Source of the DNA: JBGASG01 sp046328035 | GTDB taxonomy: Bacteria; Cyanobacteriota; Vampirovibrionia; Obscuribacterales; Obscuribacteraceae | Direction: 5' to 3' | Length of the DNA: 64,000 nt | NCBI GenBank assembly: GCA_046328035.1 | Contig: JAXLXI010000003.1 | Coordinates: forward strand, 62,001-126,000 | Shown here: one piece after another, positions 18,808 through 27,188 of the stretch | Numbering within the stretch: position 1 is the first letter of the stretch | How the letters are laid out: every line of letters begins with the position of its first letter | Made by a program: the position numbers and the translations under genes | Notes under the pieces: generated by a model | What the model was told of the DNA's origin: nothing | Seen by the model: the letters and a program-made list of their open reading frames with translations, nothing else | Databases searched by the model: none

Positions 18808-19725
18808 TTATCCGCGTACCCGGTGTGACGTCTTCGCCTGATTCGCCTGAGACTTGCTGTCGAGCCAGCCTGGTTGTGCTGCTTTGACTACAGCTCGAAT
18901 ATCGTCCAGCTCTGCCAGTAACTCAGAAAACTCATCGGGAAAATGCTGATCGCGCTCGAGGAGAATCGCGTTGACTGGAACCCGTTCCATCACATACTTA
19001 AGCAGATCCAGAACCGGTCTTGGAGGTGTGGCACCATGCGTATCCACATAGGCATCGAATTCGGGAGCATGGTGGTGACCGGCTATGTGAATTTGTACGG
19101 TGCGCTCAAGCGGAATCTGATCCATAAATTCGATAGGATCGAACTTGTGATTGAGCGAATTGACATACACATTGTTGATATCGAGCAGAAGCCCGCAATC
19201 GGCTTGCTCCAACACTTCAGAAAGAAACTGAGCTTCATCCAGCTCGCTGCCGGGCATACGCATGTAGTACGTGATGTTTTCGAGAAGAAACGGAATGTCC
19301 GTCATCTCCTGGACTTTCTTCGCGCGTGTCACGCAATGCGCAACGGCTTCGCGTGAGAACGGCAGCGGCAGCAACTCGTGCGTTTGCACGCCGCCAAAGG
19401 CGCTGAAACAAAGATGGTCGCTCCACCAAGGAGCATCGATATGCTTCAGGAGTTTCTTCAGAGACCGGATGTAGTCCTGGTCTATTTCGTCGGTGCTCCC
19501 GAGAGACAGTCCGACCCCGTGCGCGATTAGAGGGAACACCTTTAAAGCCCTGTCCAAGCGGGCTCGCGATTTTCCGCCCAGTCCCATGAATTGCTCGGAG
19601 ATTATTTCCAGCCAGTCGATCTGCTCGGCGTGCTCGAAGGTTTCGTCTTCCACTTCGTTGCGCAGCCCCATGCCGACACCCAGTATCGGCAATTGCTTTT
19701 TCACATCGAGAAACTTAGACGTCAT
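18808..19725 (-). CDS. MNIO-family (DUF692) multinuclear non-haem iron oxidase
   Basis: 305 residues with a TIM-barrel DUF692 signature. The expected metal ligands are visible in order: AHGVGLSLGS (H69), WSDHLCFSA (D103, H104), LLENITYY (E149, N150), LLDINNVYVNS (D182, N184, N185), IHIAGH (H213, H217), YVDTHG (D228, H230) and LLERD (E257, D259). Relatives (MbnB, BufB/HvfB, TglH) use a multinuclear iron centre and oxygen to oxidise cysteines in ribosomally made peptides, forming oxazolone/thioamide or thiooxazole groups, or excising carbon. Its ATG overlaps the stop of the upstream gene by one base, and a DUF2063-like partner follows 4 bp later. The nearby Cys-containing secreted peptide at 21132-21476 is the obvious substrate candidate. 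Confidence 0.88.
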   Translation of the reverse strand: MTSKFLDVKKQLPILGVGMGLRNEVEDETFEHAEQIDWLEIISEQFMGLGGKSRARLDRALKVFPLIAHGVGLSLGSTDEIDQDYIRSLKKLLKHIDAPWWSDHLCFSAFGGVQTHELLPLPFSREAVAHCVTRAKKVQEMTDIPFLLENITYYMRMPGSELDEAQFLSEVLEQADCGLLLDINNVYVNSLNHKFDPIEFMDQIPLERTVQIHIAGHHHAPEFDAYVDTHGATPPRPVLDLLKYVMERVPVNAILLERDQHFPDEFSELLAELDDIRAVVKAAQPGWLDSKSQANQAKTSHRVRG

Positions 19726-21116
19726 TATTTAGCCTTGCGCTTGCTTACGGGAAGTCCACAATCAGCGGGATTGGAATCACCGGCGTACGACCAGTCAGGT
19801 CGCACAAATTTTGTGTCGGCGCAATAAATTGCCATGCCGGCCATCGAGTCTTGCGGCTGCGCCGTCGGATTGACGTAAGTCGCTTCCAGCTCGTAATGCT
19901 TGCCCCCTATCAAAGGAATACCTTCGCTGGAACTCAGCGTGTCGATGTGCAAAATCTGCAGCGGCTTTTCCTGCGTTCGCGCCTTGACCAAGATCACTTC
20001 TTTGCGCGCTTTACCGTTGCACTCGACCAGCGCAAATTTTTCACAATAAGGATGCACGTGAGCCATGACCAGATGAACGCGTCTGTTCACCGCGGAGAAA
20101 TCGGCATTGGCAGGCGATGTGATGGTGCTGACGGGACTTGTGTAAGTGTGAGTACCGGGTGGCACCACCCAGTGCCCGATTTGTTTGCGCCCCAGCTCAT
20201 CACTGAAGATCATGCTTCGCATGCTGCTCGGTGCCGGCACGCCATCAGACATCAAAGAGCAGTCCGGGCACATGTTGTGTTCTTCCTGTGCCGCCTCCGG
20301 CGAATTGCGATCGATCACCACATTGATCACCGGGTAGTACCAGAATAGAGCTTTGATTGGATAAACAAGTTCCGAATCGCGGACGAATGAAAGTATGCAG
20401 CGTTGTTTCACACGCCGGGGCTTGTCGCTGTCTCTATTGATTGCTTGAAAAATGAATCGCCAGGTCTCGTCGCTGGCCACCGGCAATCCATAGCCGCGAG
20501 GAAAGGTGAATTCGGTCTGCCCCTGCGAGAGGACGATGTGGCGCATGCTTCCTGGTTGTTCGCTCTCAGGAAACACCTGGCTGCGGAAATCTAGATCGAC
20601 ATCAATGGTCGAGTGGCAGAAAAATTCGTCGGTAGGTAAAACCTGATCGTTTTCGTCCAGGACTTCCAGCTTGATCGACTTCAGCCAGAGCAACTCTCTG
20701 CCTTTTGTGCGCGAGGCTTTCAGCCCGATCACACCTGCATCCGTTACATCGGACTTCGCCCCTTTGGCACTGCCGGACATAGCAGGTGCCGGTTTTGAAC
20801 AACCTTCAACGAATTGTACAAGGGCTTCTGGAATTTGAATCTGCTTCGACGCAATCAGATCGGCAATGCGCAGCGGCTCGCGCACATAGGGACCTTCCAT
20901 GGATCGATATTTTTTGTGCAGGTCGAAAGGACCGATAGTAATTTCGACGGTGCTCAGCGGTCCTTCCGTTTGCTGACTATCGCGTTGGACAGGCAGCGCT
21001 GTACTTACTAGAGAATCAAACCCTGCGCCCATTGCGGGCAACTTGAGCTGGTTGGCAAATAAACTACCAACCAGACACAACGTTGCTAGCACGGACGCAG
21101 GGCTAAATTTTCTCAT
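19725..21116 (-). CDS. Secreted protein with PHM-like copper-site motif, in MNIO cluster
   Basis: 463 residues with an N-terminal signal peptide (MRKFSPASVLATLCLVGSLFANQ). The C-terminal half resembles the second domain of copper type II ascorbate-dependent monooxygenases and the Nod19-like family: a beta-rich block with VHLVMAHVHPYC (H353-x-H355) and SMAGMAIYC (M425/M428), the spacing expected of a CuB His-x-His plus Met site. An upstream CHST (H168) and PPGTHTY (H323) could be further ligands. A CPDC pair (C283, C286) lies between the halves. No enzymatic role is shown; a copper-binding or redox protein is the best guess. It sits between the precursor gene (15 bp upstream) and the MNIO gene (1-bp overlap), so it belongs to the same operon. 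Confidence 0.6.
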   Translation of the reverse strand: MRKFSPASVLATLCLVGSLFANQLKLPAMGAGFDSLVSTALPVQRDSQQTEGPLSTVEITIGPFDLHKKYRSMEGPYVREPLRIADLIASKQIQIPEALVQFVEGCSKPAPAMSGSAKGAKSDVTDAGVIGLKASRTKGRELLWLKSIKLEVLDENDQVLPTDEFFCHSTIDVDLDFRSQVFPESEQPGSMRHIVLSQGQTEFTFPRGYGLPVASDETWRFIFQAINRDSDKPRRVKQRCILSFVRDSELVYPIKALFWYYPVINVVIDRNSPEAAQEEHNMCPDCSLMSDGVPAPSSMRSMIFSDELGRKQIGHWVVPPGTHTYTSPVSTITSPANADFSAVNRRVHLVMAHVHPYCEKFALVECNGKARKEVILVKARTQEKPLQILHIDTLSSSEGIPLIGGKHYELEATYVNPTAQPQDSMAGMAIYCADTKFVRPDWSYAGDSNPADCGLPVSKRKAK

Positions 21117-21131
21117 TGAACCTGAGGCTGA

Positions 21132-21476
21132 CTACTTGGTTTCAGCTTCCTTTTTGGCATCTTCGGCCGGTTTGGATTCGCCGGCTTTGTCGGTCTTGCC
21201 ATGCTTCTTGGCGTTGCCGTAGTGGCATCCGCACGGATATGTGCAACCGCCGCCTCTGTTTTTGCCAGGACCTTTTTTCTTGCCGGCAGGCTTGGCTTCT
21301 TCTTTCTTGGTGTCGTCTTTCTTATCGGTGTCGGCCAGGTTGGTTCCCTTTTCAGCGATTGCCATTCCGGTCGATTTGGCTGCTACTGCCGGTTGACCTG
21401 AGCTGACCAGAACACCAGAGCTGACGCTGATCGCTGCGAGCAATACCGTCAAATCGGTCTTGTTCAATTTTTCCAT
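21132..21476 (-). CDS. Small secreted Cys-containing peptide, candidate MNIO substrate
   Basis: 114 residues, starting at an ATG preceded by GGAGG with 5-bp spacing; a TTG 12 bp upstream is a poorer start. An N-terminal signal peptide (LNKTDLTVLLAAISVSSGVLVSSGQPAVA) is followed by a Lys/Asp/Glu-rich linker, a core GGGCTYPCGCHYGNAKKHGK at residues 75-94, and a charged Lys/Glu/Ala tail. The only cysteines (C78, C82, C84) are in the core. This layout is that of signal-peptide-bearing MNIO substrates such as bufferins and HvfA, but the core does not match DUF2282 motifs. First gene of the operon precursor, copper-motif protein, MNIO, DUF2063-like. Cysteine oxidation by the MNIO enzyme and metal binding by the product are inferred. 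Confidence 0.72.
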   Translation of the reverse strand: MEKLNKTDLTVLLAAISVSSGVLVSSGQPAVAAKSTGMAIAEKGTNLADTDKKDDTKKEEAKPAGKKKGPGKNRGGGCTYPCGCHYGNAKKHGKTDKAGESKPAEDAKKEAETK

Positions 21477-21500
21477 TCTGTCCTCCAATTCCTATAACTC

Positions 21501-21518
21501 AGGGAAGGTTACTTCCCT
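21501..21518 (-). promoter_or_regulatory. Leader hairpin just upstream of the precursor-peptide gene
   Basis: AGGGAAGGTTACTTCCCT forms a 7-bp stem around a four-base loop. It ends about 25 bp before the ATG and close to the GGAGG ribosome-binding site. It could be a weak terminator after the caspase gene, an mRNA-stabilising 5' hairpin, or a small regulatory structure. No U-tract follows on the minus strand. Confidence 0.4.
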
Positions 21519-21592
21519 TATGGCGGGCCAAAACAGATTATCGTCGGCAGATAACGATTTGCCCATATGTTTCTACAAAAAATTCCTTGGCT

Positions 21593-23710
21593 TTATCTAA
21601 TGACAAGCCTGAGAGTCGTCGTGGTCCACTCGTCAAGCGAGTTGCTGTCTTCCTCGCTGACGCCCAGATCGCGGGTGTTGTGACCACCGACGCTGCGGCG
21701 GAAAAGTTCTTCCAGCGCCGTACCGGGACCGGACGGAGCAGCACGGCTGACGCCAGACTGTCCAAGTATGGTGAAATCAGCCGGCTTGGTTGTGACGATA
21801 AATTTGAGGGTCTCCACTCCCAGGGGCGGCTTGATGCTAAGCAAGCGCTTCTGTGCCGGCCACCGGAAAGTACCTTTAGGAGGCAGCGGATATTTGGCAT
21901 TGTCCGGCGGATAGAGCACAGCGATGCTGCCGCTGGTCTCAATTGCCAAAATAGCGATGTAGATATTTTCGTCCGTGGTGTTGGTCAACTTGAGTCGCAA
22001 CTTGTCCCCCACGTGCACGGTGGGCACAAGTTGATTTCCTGGAACGGGATCTTCTTTGAAGGTCGGCTCGCCCCATTCGTCTTTACCAAGTGGGGTAACT
22101 TTCAGCACTTCGATCTTCAGAGCGCCCTTGAGAGGCGAGACTTGATTATCGAGAGCCAACACGCGCTGCTGTCGAGCTCCCTTTTCCAGAGCGCTGGCTA
22201 TGGTGTCGGCAGCGTGTGGATCGTTTTCATCCACCCAGACATCAAAGAGCGGCGCACCATCCTTAGTGGCAATGAAGTAACCGTTGCCTTTGGCGTCACG
22301 AGTGCCGGCGGAACTTTTCTCCTGCTGGAAGTTATTGTATGTGTCCTTCACGACAGACATGTCCCAGCCGCCGGCGTCGCGTGTTTTGAACGGATCAGCG
22401 GTTTTGCTGGCAATTTTGACCAGTTTGGGGTCGACCGAATCAGTCAGGCCCTTGGTGAACTGCTGCCAGCTGGCTGAGTTCGTTTCTCCAGGAACGGCAT
22501 TGAATGCTGTCACATTGAGCGGACCGGCGCCGAAGTGCGGCGTGACGATTTTGGCTTTGGCCGACTTCAACGCTTCCTGATCAACGCCTGCCGGTCTTTC
22601 GATGGTGGCACTGAGTGCATTGCAATCTTTGGCGCTGGCGACACCCAACAAATCTTTGTTGCCGCGCAGCTGAGTTGCTTCCTTTTTATAGAACGCCACC
22701 AGCGTGCCTGGATCGATCCCCTGCAGAGAACCGGCGGCAATGGTGATGCTCTTGTCGGTGACTTCCGAAACTGGAATGTACGGATCGGCTCGATCGGTTG
22801 CATCGCCGAATATGAAACGGTCGATGTCGCCTTCGATTTGCGGATGCTGATTGGAACGGTTGCCCGTCACTCCCGTTGCCACCGCTCCCCACAAGTCGCG
22901 ATATGTAGTACCGGCGTTCGCCTGCTCAAGCGCATCAATCAAGTTTATTGTCAGAAGTCCATTGGCACGGTCACCCTGCGGAGTATCGGTGTCGGACTCG
23001 CCGGCAGTCTCGTTGGGCAAGCATCCCGCCATTGACACATAAGTAGCCGGTGGAGCGCTTTTGGCGTCCTTTGGTTTTTGTGGAGGTTGCGGTCTGTCAT
23101 CAGTCTCGGCCTTGCGCAGTCTCACACTCACGGTCGCGTCTCGAACATTGGAGCCGGAGTGGCAGCAATCAGTGATTATGGTGATGTTTTTCGTATATTG
23201 ACCGAGCTGGTTGATCAGGTCTTCCAGATCGTCGTCGGTAAGGTCGTAGTGATCAGGCTGGCGAGAATCTACCGGCACGAGAGTTTCATCCATACCGTCC
23301 TCCTCATCGCCGTTCATGTCGGGCACCTGAGAGCCATGCCCGCTGTAATGAAACACACAGATGGCATTCGGATTTGCTTTGGCATTCTCAATCAATTGAG
23401 CCTTGAACGCATCAACGATGGCTTGTCTGGTTGCCTGGCGCGAGAGCAAGACTTTTATATGTTTGTCGTCATCAGGAAACCCGAAGCGTGTCGTGAGAAG
23501 CTTGCGCATGTCCTTCGCATCGTTTTCACAACCATCCAGCTTTTCCAGGCGTTTGGAGATGTAGTCATCAATGCCAATCAAAAGGGCAAACTTGTTTTGA
23601 TTGCCCGGCTGCTGGGGAGCGTCAGCTGCGGCAGCCATACGAATCGGTCCGAGTACCGCCACCAGCATCACGCAAAGTGCCACCACTGGAGAGATCAGAT
23701 GTCGTTTCAT
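21593..23710 (-). CDS. Secreted metacaspase-like protease with C-terminal DUF4384-like domain
   Basis: 705 residues. Signal peptide MKRHLISPVVALCVMLVAVLGPIRMAAAA, then a caspase-like C14 domain (about 38-300): KFALLIGIDDY, VFHYSGHGSQ (catalytic H125) and ITDCCHSGS (catalytic C183), the DxCHSG form typical of type I metacaspases. A loop rich in Asp/Glu (MNGDEEDGMDE) follows the His. The C-terminal part (about 560-680; LKLTNTTDENIYIAIL, IAVLYPPDN) looks like DUF4384, a module often paired with caspase domains in bacterial envelopes. It is the second of two caspase genes in tandem, 39 bp after the first and 116 bp ahead of the MNIO cluster on the same strand. Arg/Lys-type cleavage specificity is expected from the family, not shown. 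Confidence 0.85.
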   Translation of the reverse strand: MKRHLISPVVALCVMLVAVLGPIRMAAAADAPQQPGNQNKFALLIGIDDYISKRLEKLDGCENDAKDMRKLLTTRFGFPDDDKHIKVLLSRQATRQAIVDAFKAQLIENAKANPNAICVFHYSGHGSQVPDMNGDEEDGMDETLVPVDSRQPDHYDLTDDDLEDLINQLGQYTKNITIITDCCHSGSNVRDATVSVRLRKAETDDRPQPPQKPKDAKSAPPATYVSMAGCLPNETAGESDTDTPQGDRANGLLTINLIDALEQANAGTTYRDLWGAVATGVTGNRSNQHPQIEGDIDRFIFGDATDRADPYIPVSEVTDKSITIAAGSLQGIDPGTLVAFYKKEATQLRGNKDLLGVASAKDCNALSATIERPAGVDQEALKSAKAKIVTPHFGAGPLNVTAFNAVPGETNSASWQQFTKGLTDSVDPKLVKIASKTADPFKTRDAGGWDMSVVKDTYNNFQQEKSSAGTRDAKGNGYFIATKDGAPLFDVWVDENDPHAADTIASALEKGARQQRVLALDNQVSPLKGALKIEVLKVTPLGKDEWGEPTFKEDPVPGNQLVPTVHVGDKLRLKLTNTTDENIYIAILAIETSGSIAVLYPPDNAKYPLPPKGTFRWPAQKRLLSIKPPLGVETLKFIVTTKPADFTILGQSGVSRAAPSGPGTALEELFRRSVGGHNTRDLGVSEEDSNSLDEWTTTTLRLVIR

Positions 23711-23749
23711 AGCTCGATTCCTTCATCCTGTTGGATGGCGTTGACTGAC

Positions 23750-24682
23750 TTAGGGCGATGGGTCTGAGGGTTTTGCAAAAAGCACGGCATCGCTGCCGCT
23801 CCACCGGCTGTAGTTCACCGTGGGATGCTGTTCGTGCATGCGCAGCCTGGCTGCCATAATCACTTGCTGGCGTGTTTCCTCAAAAGCAGTCTTGAGTTTT
23901 CCGTCGTATTTGGCCAGGTTTTCCAAAAGATAGTGAGTGAAAAGCCCGCTCTCGTTAAAATCGTCATCTACAGATGTTTCATTGGCAGAGCAGGCGGTGA
24001 CAGCAATCTGTCCGGCACCGATGACGTCGGTGGTCGCTGCGGCGTCTCTGGTTTTGACGTTGCCGGAAAAACAGGTATCAACGATGATGACGACTCGATC
24101 TGAGGGGAGCGATTGTTTGATCATGCGACCCAGCTCTTGCATGCTCAATCCCGTGCTCTTCGGATTTCGATCGTCGAAGTCGTAGGTGAGAATGTAATTT
24201 TCGCCGTTCTTGTCCGAGAATGACGTGCTGCCGTGGCTGGAGAAGTACACGACCACCAGGTCGTCGGGGCGTACGACGTTTTTCAGCCAACCCGAGCCCA
24301 GGTAATAACGAATTTTTTCGCCAGTGGCTTGCGAGTTCAACAAGACTTTCACGTGGCTGGGGGCAAATCCGGCTTTGTAAATCAGGAAATTGCGCACGTC
24401 GACGGCATCCTTGACGCTGAACGTGAGCGAGTCGGCGCGAGCCGGGAGAACCAGGCGAGGAGTAGTGGACGTGCCTTTCTCGATGTGAGCGCCGAGCAAA
24501 TCGACTGTGGGAAACTCGCTAACTCCAATCAGCAATGCCCACTTATCGGTGACCGGGCGATCGACAGAAGCGGCTGCCGGAGCGGCTGCCTCAGTTTTTT
24601 CCGACGCTGCGCGCACCGGTCCGAGGGTGGGCACGAGCAGTGCTGCCAGCAAAAGGTAGAAGCGCAATTTCGAAAACGACAT
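23750..24682 (-). CDS. Secreted caspase-like (C14) protease, single domain
   Basis: 310 residues from the ATG at 24682 (MSFSKLRFYLLLAALLVPTL), which places a signal peptide at the very N-terminus; an ATG 27 bp further upstream is less likely. The caspase-like domain covers about 47-300: KWALLIGVSEF, VVYFSSHGST (catalytic H150) and VIIVDTCFSGN (catalytic C204). No accessory domain is present. It heads the minus-strand run into the larger metacaspase and the MNIO cluster. It is divergent from a secreted TPR protein at 24782, and the shared intergenic region of about 90 bp must carry both promoters. Confidence 0.85.
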   Translation of the reverse strand: MSFSKLRFYLLLAALLVPTLGPVRAASEKTEAAAPAAASVDRPVTDKWALLIGVSEFPTVDLLGAHIEKGTSTTPRLVLPARADSLTFSVKDAVDVRNFLIYKAGFAPSHVKVLLNSQATGEKIRYYLGSGWLKNVVRPDDLVVVYFSSHGSTSFSDKNGENYILTYDFDDRNPKSTGLSMQELGRMIKQSLPSDRVVIIVDTCFSGNVKTRDAAATTDVIGAGQIAVTACSANETSVDDDFNESGLFTHYLLENLAKYDGKLKTAFEETRQQVIMAARLRMHEQHPTVNYSRWSGSDAVLFAKPSDPSP

Positions 24683-24781
24683 AGTTGTATGCCTGGGTTG
24701 ATCGTGCACATATTAAGACGAAATGCGAAAATGACGCGAGGTTGTGAACAATTTCTCGTCTGCCGGAGTATGGAAAGACCG

Positions 24782-25858
24782 ATGCTATCTAACAAATTCA
24801 CTCGGTTCGGGAAAATTGTGCCGGCAGCATTGGCCCTGTTATTCACCATAGCGACTTGCCAAGCGCAGGGATCTCAAGATGCCAAAACGGCAAGCACGCT
24901 GAAGCGAATGGCATTTTCCAGCGCCGACCAAAATTTGCCTGTGACTGCACTGCAGGGCAAATGGCGGGCGACCAGATCGATTGAATCGGAAGCGATTCAG
25001 AGAGCAAGAGAGAAGATCAATAAAGGAAACTGGGAAGCTGCCATCGTTGATTTGAACGAAGCGTTGAAAGCCGACCCCAAGAACGTCACCGCTTTGACCT
25101 GGCGCGGATTTGCTCGACTGAAACTAAACGAAACCAACTACGCGCTTGCTGACCTCAGCGAGGCGCTCAAGTACGACGATGAGAATGCCGATGCCTTGAC
25201 ATTTCGAGGCTGGACCAAAACCAGCATGGGTGATGCCGATGGAGGCACTGAAGACTGCACCCACGCCATCAAGCTGCACCAGAATGCACAGGCGTTCTAC
25301 ATTCGCGGCAAAGGACACTCGATGTCCAACAATGCCATAGCAGCAGTGTTGGACGAAGACAAAGCTTTGAAGTTGGACCCGAACCTCGCCGATGCCTGGC
25401 AAATCAAAGGGCAGTGCCGGCTGACTCTGGGCGATGCAGCCGTGGCGATCAGTGACTTCAGCGAAGCAATTAAAAAAGATCCCAGCCCACGCTATTACCT
25501 GGACAGAGCACGAGCTTATTTGCTTTGCGATCAATTCGACAAGGCGTTGCCTGACCTGACCAAGGCAGCGGAAGGCATGCCGAATTCACCGGTGGCTTAC
25601 ATGTTTCGCGCGCTGGCTTATTTGGGACTGAAAAACGTTCCTAAAGCGCTGGAGGATGCACAGCATTCCGTCGAGCTTGCGCCCGATTCTCCAAGGGCAC
25701 ATCGCATTCTGGCTTATGCACTCGAAGATAGCGGTGATATCACCGGTGCCACCGCCGAATACGACAAGGCTTCCAAACTCTACTCGTCCGACGACGATCA
25801 AGAAGACATGCAGAGCTGCGTAAAACGTCTGAAGAGTGCCACCGCTGCGACGGAGTAG
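24782..25858 (+). CDS. Secreted TPR protein
   Basis: 358 residues. A signal peptide (FGKIVPAALALLFTIATCQAQG) precedes at least six tetratricopeptide repeats between about residues 80 and 340, in the form KGNWEAAIVDLNEALKADPK, NYALADLSEALKYD, DAAVAISDFSEAIKKD and so on. TPR arrays bind peptides or proteins. A start at 24770 (four residues longer) sits too close to its GGAG. The divergent partner is the single-domain caspase at 23750-24682, so a scaffold or regulator role for exported caspases is possible but unproven. Confidence 0.8.
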   Translation: MLSNKFTRFGKIVPAALALLFTIATCQAQGSQDAKTASTLKRMAFSSADQNLPVTALQGKWRATRSIESEAIQRAREKINKGNWEAAIVDLNEALKADPKNVTALTWRGFARLKLNETNYALADLSEALKYDDENADALTFRGWTKTSMGDADGGTEDCTHAIKLHQNAQAFYIRGKGHSMSNNAIAAVLDEDKALKLDPNLADAWQIKGQCRLTLGDAAVAISDFSEAIKKDPSPRYYLDRARAYLLCDQFDKALPDLTKAAEGMPNSPVAYMFRALAYLGLKNVPKALEDAQHSVELAPDSPRAHRILAYALEDSGDITGATAEYDKASKLYSSDDDQEDMQSCVKRLKSATAATE

Positions 25859-25868
25859 CGATCGGGGT

Positions 25869-26615
25869 CTACAGACCGAGTAGCGTGCGCAGCGTGGACG
25901 GAACAGACACAGGCTTGTTGATTTCGACCTGTCCCTGGCTGAGTCCGGTTTGCCGTACCAGTTGTTCATATTGATGTCTGGCATGCGGATCGGGGACATC
26001 TTCCATGTTCATGCGCACCAGGTGAAATTGCAGGAGTTCATCGCCGCGCTTGATAGTCAGATCCACGGCTTGCCCTTCGACGCCGCAGCTAAAAACCCAG
26101 GTCGGAATTGAGGGATCTTTGATGCCCGCGTCCTCTGCTTCCTCTTCGTCCACAATGATCAGGTCGCCCAATCTAATTCCCGCCTTTTCAGCCGGACATC
26201 CGGGAATCAGCACCGTGATTTTTGCGAACTGCGTGAAGTAGGTGCGATCGCTGTCGTATCCGAGGACACCAATGCCGAGGTCGCGGTAGTCTTCGGAGGT
26301 AAGTTTGGCGCGCAGCGCCAGTTTCTTCAATGCCGCTTCGCGCCTCGCGGCTCGATCGGCAGGGCTGGCCGGTTGCGTTTGCAATGTTCCAGCATCCGTA
26401 GAAGATGCTGAACCGAGCGCATCCCCTTTTTCAACTGCGCCCTTCAAGGTCGGCGTTGCGGCGGGCGCATCCTCCGCGGCAGTTTGCGTATCGACGGCAG
26501 CTTCTTGCTTTTGCAGGGACGGCAAATCTCCAGCGAACGCAGCAGGCGCAAATTGCGCGCTCAGCAGCATTGGCATCAGTAGCTGGACCAGAAACCGGTT
26601 CTTTTCGCTTGTCAT
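25869..26615 (-). CDS. Secreted PDZ-domain protein
   Basis: 249 residues. Signal peptide (FLVQLLMPMLLSAQFAPAAFAG), a low-complexity Ala/Thr/Asp linker, then a PDZ domain at about residues 110-205: GIGVLGYDSDRTYF, ITVLIPGCPAEKAGIRLGDLIIV, and VDLTIKRGDELLQFHLVRM. No protease domain is attached, so it would be a peptide-binding adaptor. ATG 26615 follows AGGA by about 8 bp; the preceding GTG in frame is less likely. Convergent with the TPR gene, with 10 bp between their stops. Confidence 0.75.
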   Translation of the reverse strand: MTSEKNRFLVQLLMPMLLSAQFAPAAFAGDLPSLQKQEAAVDTQTAAEDAPAATPTLKGAVEKGDALGSASSTDAGTLQTQPASPADRAARREAALKKLALRAKLTSEDYRDLGIGVLGYDSDRTYFTQFAKITVLIPGCPAEKAGIRLGDLIIVDEEEAEDAGIKDPSIPTWVFSCGVEGQAVDLTIKRGDELLQFHLVRMNMEDVPDPHARHQYEQLVRQTGLSQGQVEINKPVSVPSTLRTLLGL

Positions 26616-26875
26616 CACGACGTCCTACAACAAGGGTAATGACCTGAGCGAGGCCGATATTAGGGGAGTTGTACCCGCCGAAAAGTTTAAATTCAGCACA
26701 CCTGCCACCATGGAGTGACTGACACCCGAAGCAATGCAATGTATTCAGTCATCTCTTCGGTTGATACCGCCAATGGTGTCAGCCCATGGTGCGACTCCTC
26801 TTCTTCAGCACCATATTCCTTCAGTCGGGACGTCGAGCATCATCTACACGACAATCTACCGGCTCCGCGTGCCGA

Positions 26876-26900
26876 TATAATGAGTGTCTCGGCGAGGAGG
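26876..26900 (+). promoter_or_regulatory. -10 box and ribosome-binding site deciding the start of the small membrane protein
   Basis: TATAAT at 26876-26881 is followed by AGGAGG at 26895-26900. Transcription would begin near 26888, so the ATG at 26880 would not be transcribed. This favours the GTG at 26913. No clear -35 hexamer is present. Confidence 0.4.
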
Positions 26901-26912
26901 CACCGTTCGACA

Positions 26913-27188
26913 GTGAACTTCGACACCATTATTCCGGTGGGAGGGCTCGTCCTCTCGATCGTGCTGACGCTGTACGGCGTTATGGGACTGCAAACCGGTG
27001 AGGTCACCGGTCAGAGTATGGCGTTTTACACCAAGCAGACCTACACCGGAAAGAATGCGTCCATGCTCTCCATTGCCTGGATAGTCTGCGGATTGCTGGG
27101 CACTGTGGCTTTTGGCGGTCACCTGGCGGGTTTCAGACCTGCCTCCCCGCTCTATAACTTCTTCATGGACATGCTCAAATCAGGCTGA
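26913..27188 (+). CDS. Small membrane protein, two transmembrane segments
   Basis: 91 residues from GTG 26913, chosen because AGGAGG lies 12 bp upstream; an ATG at 26880 would add 11 residues. Two hydrophobic helices are visible (IIPVGGLVLSIVLTLYGVMGL and MLSIAWIVCGLLGTVAFGGHL) separated by a polar loop (TGEVTGQSMAFYTKQTYTGKN). No family is recognised. It begins a run of membrane-associated hypothetical genes (27329, 27993) on the same strand. Confidence 0.6.
   Translation: MNFDTIIPVGGLVLSIVLTLYGVMGLQTGEVTGQSMAFYTKQTYTGKNASMLSIAWIVCGLLGTVAFGGHLAGFRPASPLYNFFMDMLKSG

Noticed and set aside
24233..24781. Extended N-terminus of the TPR protein at 24782
   Set aside because: It overlaps the divergent caspase gene and shows antisense composition; the signal peptide starts at 24782.
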